The notes below the pieces were generated by a model. It saw only the letters and a program-made list of their open reading frames with translations, was not told where the DNA came from and searched no databases. Of a stretch of 64,000 nt of DNA, positions 62,467 to 64,000 are shown one piece after another; the stretch's first letter is position 1; every line of letters begins with the position of its first letter. A program made the translations under genes and the position numbers. Source of the DNA: Domibacillus robiginosus (GTDB lineage Bacteria > Bacillota > Bacilli > Bacillales > Domibacillaceae). The stretch lies in NCBI RefSeq assembly GCF_000966195.1, contig NZ_LAHL01000009.1, positions 124,001-188,000 on the forward strand, in the 5' to 3' direction.

Positions 62467-62496
62467 AATACTCAACAACCTTTAAAGGAGAGTTTC

Positions 62497-62592
62497 ATGC
62501 GTAATAAAACATTTCAAAAAATTGTTGTGTACTTAATGTTATTTGCAATGTTAATTTCAACTGTCATGTTTGGCCTGACAATGTTTATGTAA
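62497..62592 (+). CDS. prli42: Stressosome-associated micro-protein Prli42
   Basis: A 31-residue protein: basic N-terminus MRNKTFQK, then one membrane helix (IVVYLMLFAMLISTVMFGLT). This matches the Prli42 family, described in Listeria as the membrane anchor of the stressosome. AAGGAG lies six bases before the ATG and a good promoter precedes it. The last eight bases overlap the convergent yqjA gene. Length and place next to mce and yqjA fit what I recall of Bacillus relatives. Confidence 0.83.
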   Translation: MRNKTFQKIVVYLMLFAMLISTVMFGLTMFM

Positions 62593-63571
62593 CAGAAGGG
62601 CGGCGCTTGTGGGCTGCTCTTTTTTTCATGCCTCGAAACCGTGCTTTGATGCGCAGATACCGCTCCATTTCCCGTATAAACTGCAGAAGGGCAGCGCGCG
62701 CTTCAAATTCTTCGCGTGTTTTTGGCAAAGGCATTTCTTCAAATTCTCTTTTTAAATCATTTAAATGGCTTAAATGCAGTTTAGCTGTGTTGCCCGGATG
62801 AATATTTTCTTTAACTTCTTCCATAAACGTGGCAATCATTTCGGCCTGTTCCGGACGATGCGAGATCGAGACCACGACTGAAATAAGCCGTTCAATAATT
62901 TCAAACTGCTTTTCGCGCATCGTGAAGTATTGATAAAATAAGCTGTGGTGACGGGTAAAATGGTTTTGTACGTCTTTATAGGCAAGAGATTTGGCCCGTT
63001 TAAGCAGAGCAGCCGTTTCCGTCAGTTCTTTTCCATCCCACGTGTGTTCATTCGTCCGTAAGTAAGAGATAATTTCTTTGAAAATACGCTCGAATAGTTC
63101 TTCTGTCTGCTGCTGCATTTTTACAAGCTCGTTTTCTACGCTCGGCATGTAGGAATTGAGCACAAGTGCTATTCCTACTCCTATAATGACAAGAGCTATT
63201 TCATTTAAAAGAATCGCCGCAGAAACTTCTTTTGCAGCATACATATGCAAAACAAGGACGGTGCTTGAAACAATGCCTTCCTGTACTTTAAGCGCCACGG
63301 TTGTTGGAATAAAGACGATTAAGATCAGACCGATCACAACCGCGTGATAAGCAAGCAGTTCAAAAAAAACAGCGGAATAAAAAAGAGCGATCATGCTGGC
63401 CACAAGGCGGGTCCATGAAGCTTTTAAAGACTGCTGCTTTGTGTTTTGAATACATAAAATGGCGATAATACCGGCAGAAGCCGAATTGTGAAGGCCAATC
63501 CATTCAGCAATTAAAATAGAAATGGCTATACCAAGGGCTGTTTTAGCCGTTCGGTACCCAATTTTGATCAT
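62585..63571 (-). CDS. yqjA: Aromatic acid exporter family protein YqjA
   Basis: A 328-residue membrane protein: about five to six helices in residues 5-140, then a long helical cytosolic part rich in charged residues. This is the DUF939/ArAE family; the transported compound is unknown. The ATG at 63571 follows GAGGTGAAAAA. In some Bacillaceae this region also holds yqjB, not seen here. Convergent with prli42. Confidence 0.83.
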   Translation of the reverse strand: MIKIGYRTAKTALGIAISILIAEWIGLHNSASAGIIAILCIQNTKQQSLKASWTRLVASMIALFYSAVFFELLAYHAVVIGLILIVFIPTTVALKVQEGIVSSTVLVLHMYAAKEVSAAILLNEIALVIIGVGIALVLNSYMPSVENELVKMQQQTEELFERIFKEIISYLRTNEHTWDGKELTETAALLKRAKSLAYKDVQNHFTRHHSLFYQYFTMREKQFEIIERLISVVVSISHRPEQAEMIATFMEEVKENIHPGNTAKLHLSHLNDLKREFEEMPLPKTREEFEARAALLQFIREMERYLRIKARFRGMKKRAAHKRRPSVT

Positions 63572-63584
63572 TTTTTCACCTCGA

Positions 63585-63617
63585 ATGAAAGAAAGCCCCG
63601 CCACACACGGCAGGGCT
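63585..63617 (-). terminator. Intrinsic terminator after brxB
   Basis: AGCCCTGCC and GGCGGGGCT (with one G-T pair) around a six-base loop, then TTTCTTTC on the minus strand, just after the brxB stop. Confidence 0.75.
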
Positions 63618-63628
63618 TGGGGTCGTCT

Positions 63629-64000
63629 TTACACTTCTTCGCAATGCTGATCGAAAAGTGTCTGCAGATGTTCAACGACAGACATCGGATGATGCCCTTC
63701 AATTTCATGGCGTTCCACCATTGCTTGAATCTGCCCATCTTTTAATAAAGCAAAAGATGGAGAAGACGGCGGATAACCAGTGAAAAAGCTGCGCGCCTGA
63801 GCCGTTGCTTCTTTATCCTGACCTGCAAACACCGTCACTAAACGATCCGGGCGTTTATCATAGTGAATCGCATGCGCAGCTGCCGGGCGTGCAATCCCTC
63901 CAGCGCAGCCGCATACGGAATTTACCATAACCAGTGTTGTCCCTTTTTCGTTTAGTACTGCATCCACATCTTCGGGTGTGGTAAGCTCTGAATAACCGGC
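63629..64000 (-). CDS. brxB: Bacilliredoxin BrxB (YqiW), 5' end beyond the window
   Basis: Thioredoxin-like protein that removes bacillithiol from proteins after oxidative stress. The unusual active site is SVCGCAGG (CGC). The frame is open to the window edge: codons before the GTG at 63967 read [11 protein letters not shown], which continues family homology, so about 20 N-terminal residues are outside. It pairs functionally with YpdA, encoded at 18.5 kb, which recycles the bacillithiol disulfide formed. Confidence 0.93.
   Translation of the reverse strand, partial: AGYSELTTPEDVDAVLNEKGTTLVMVNSVCGCAGGIARPAAAHAIHYDKRPDRLVTVFAGQDKEATAQARSFFTGYPPSSPSFALLKDGQIQAMVERHEIEGHHPMSVVEHLQTLFDQHCEEV

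Overview
The window is chromosomal DNA of an endospore-forming member of the Bacillaceae. Gene content and order follow, mostly on the minus strand, the Bacillus subtilis stretch from cheR/ndk through hbs-spoIVA, gpsA-der, cmk, ypeB-sleB, recQ-fer, resABCDE, dacB-spmAB, scpAB, lysA, spoVA, sigF, xerD-fur, spoIIM-nudF, proI-rnz-zwf, to yqjEDCA and yqiW. I identified 71 protein genes, an FMN riboswitch, many intrinsic terminators and several sporulation promoters. I saw no rRNA, tRNA, CRISPR array, prophage or transposase gene.

Layout. 1-4.4 kb: chemotaxis gene end, nucleotide metabolism, menaquinone side-chain synthesis (hepS-menG-hepT), folE and HU. 4.5-8.8 kb: spore coat ATPase SpoIVA, then yphF-yphE-gpsA. 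8.8-14.5 kb: der, isoprenoid isomerase, S1 protein, plsC, cmk and the c-di-GMP receptor MotI. 14.6-18.5 kb: germination pair SleB/YpeB, PrsW, asparaginase. 18.5-25.5 kb: bacillithiol reductase YpdA, a B12-binding MerR regulator with CarH-type ligand residues, RecQ/YpbB, ferredoxin and riboswitch-controlled RibU. 25.5-32.4 kb: ResDE two-component system, ResABC cytochrome c maturation, RluB. 33-43.3 kb: spore cortex genes dacB-spmA-spmB, condensin subunits, lysA, a reduced spoVA operon and the spoIIA operon (sigma F and its regulators). 43.7-49.9 kb: nucleoside catabolism deoB-punA-pdp, xerD, fur, spoIIM, nudF. 49.9-64 kb: yqk/yqj housekeeping genes, zwf, an inserted diguanylate cyclase, an acyl-CoA carboxyltransferase with methylmalonyl-CoA epimerase, the micro-gene prli42 and the bacilliredoxin gene at the edge.

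The four gene-poor gaps of more than 300 bp (6.05-6.76, 32.4-33.08, 43.25-43.71 and 51.8-52.15 kb) each hold a copy of one interspersed, non-coding, MITE-like repeat of about 310-500 bp. All four copies sit inside the intrinsic terminator directly after a gene. In every case the terminator hairpin, sometimes with the last codons of the gene, is present on both sides of the element. This is the strongest unexplained signal in the window.

A second pattern concerns mother-cell sporulation genes that follow vegetative genes. At dacB and spoIIM a sigma E-like promoter lies inside an inverted repeat whose downstream arm contains the ribosome binding site. Read-through mRNA could fold and hide that site, while the sporulation transcript would start past the first arm.

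Other departures from the B. subtilis layout: no mtrB beside folE, spoVAC/AD/AEb/AEa missing between spoVAB and spoVAF, dacF missing beside spoIIA, and ribT without the riboflavin biosynthesis operon. Functional calls rest on recalled family motifs and synteny, not on database searches.
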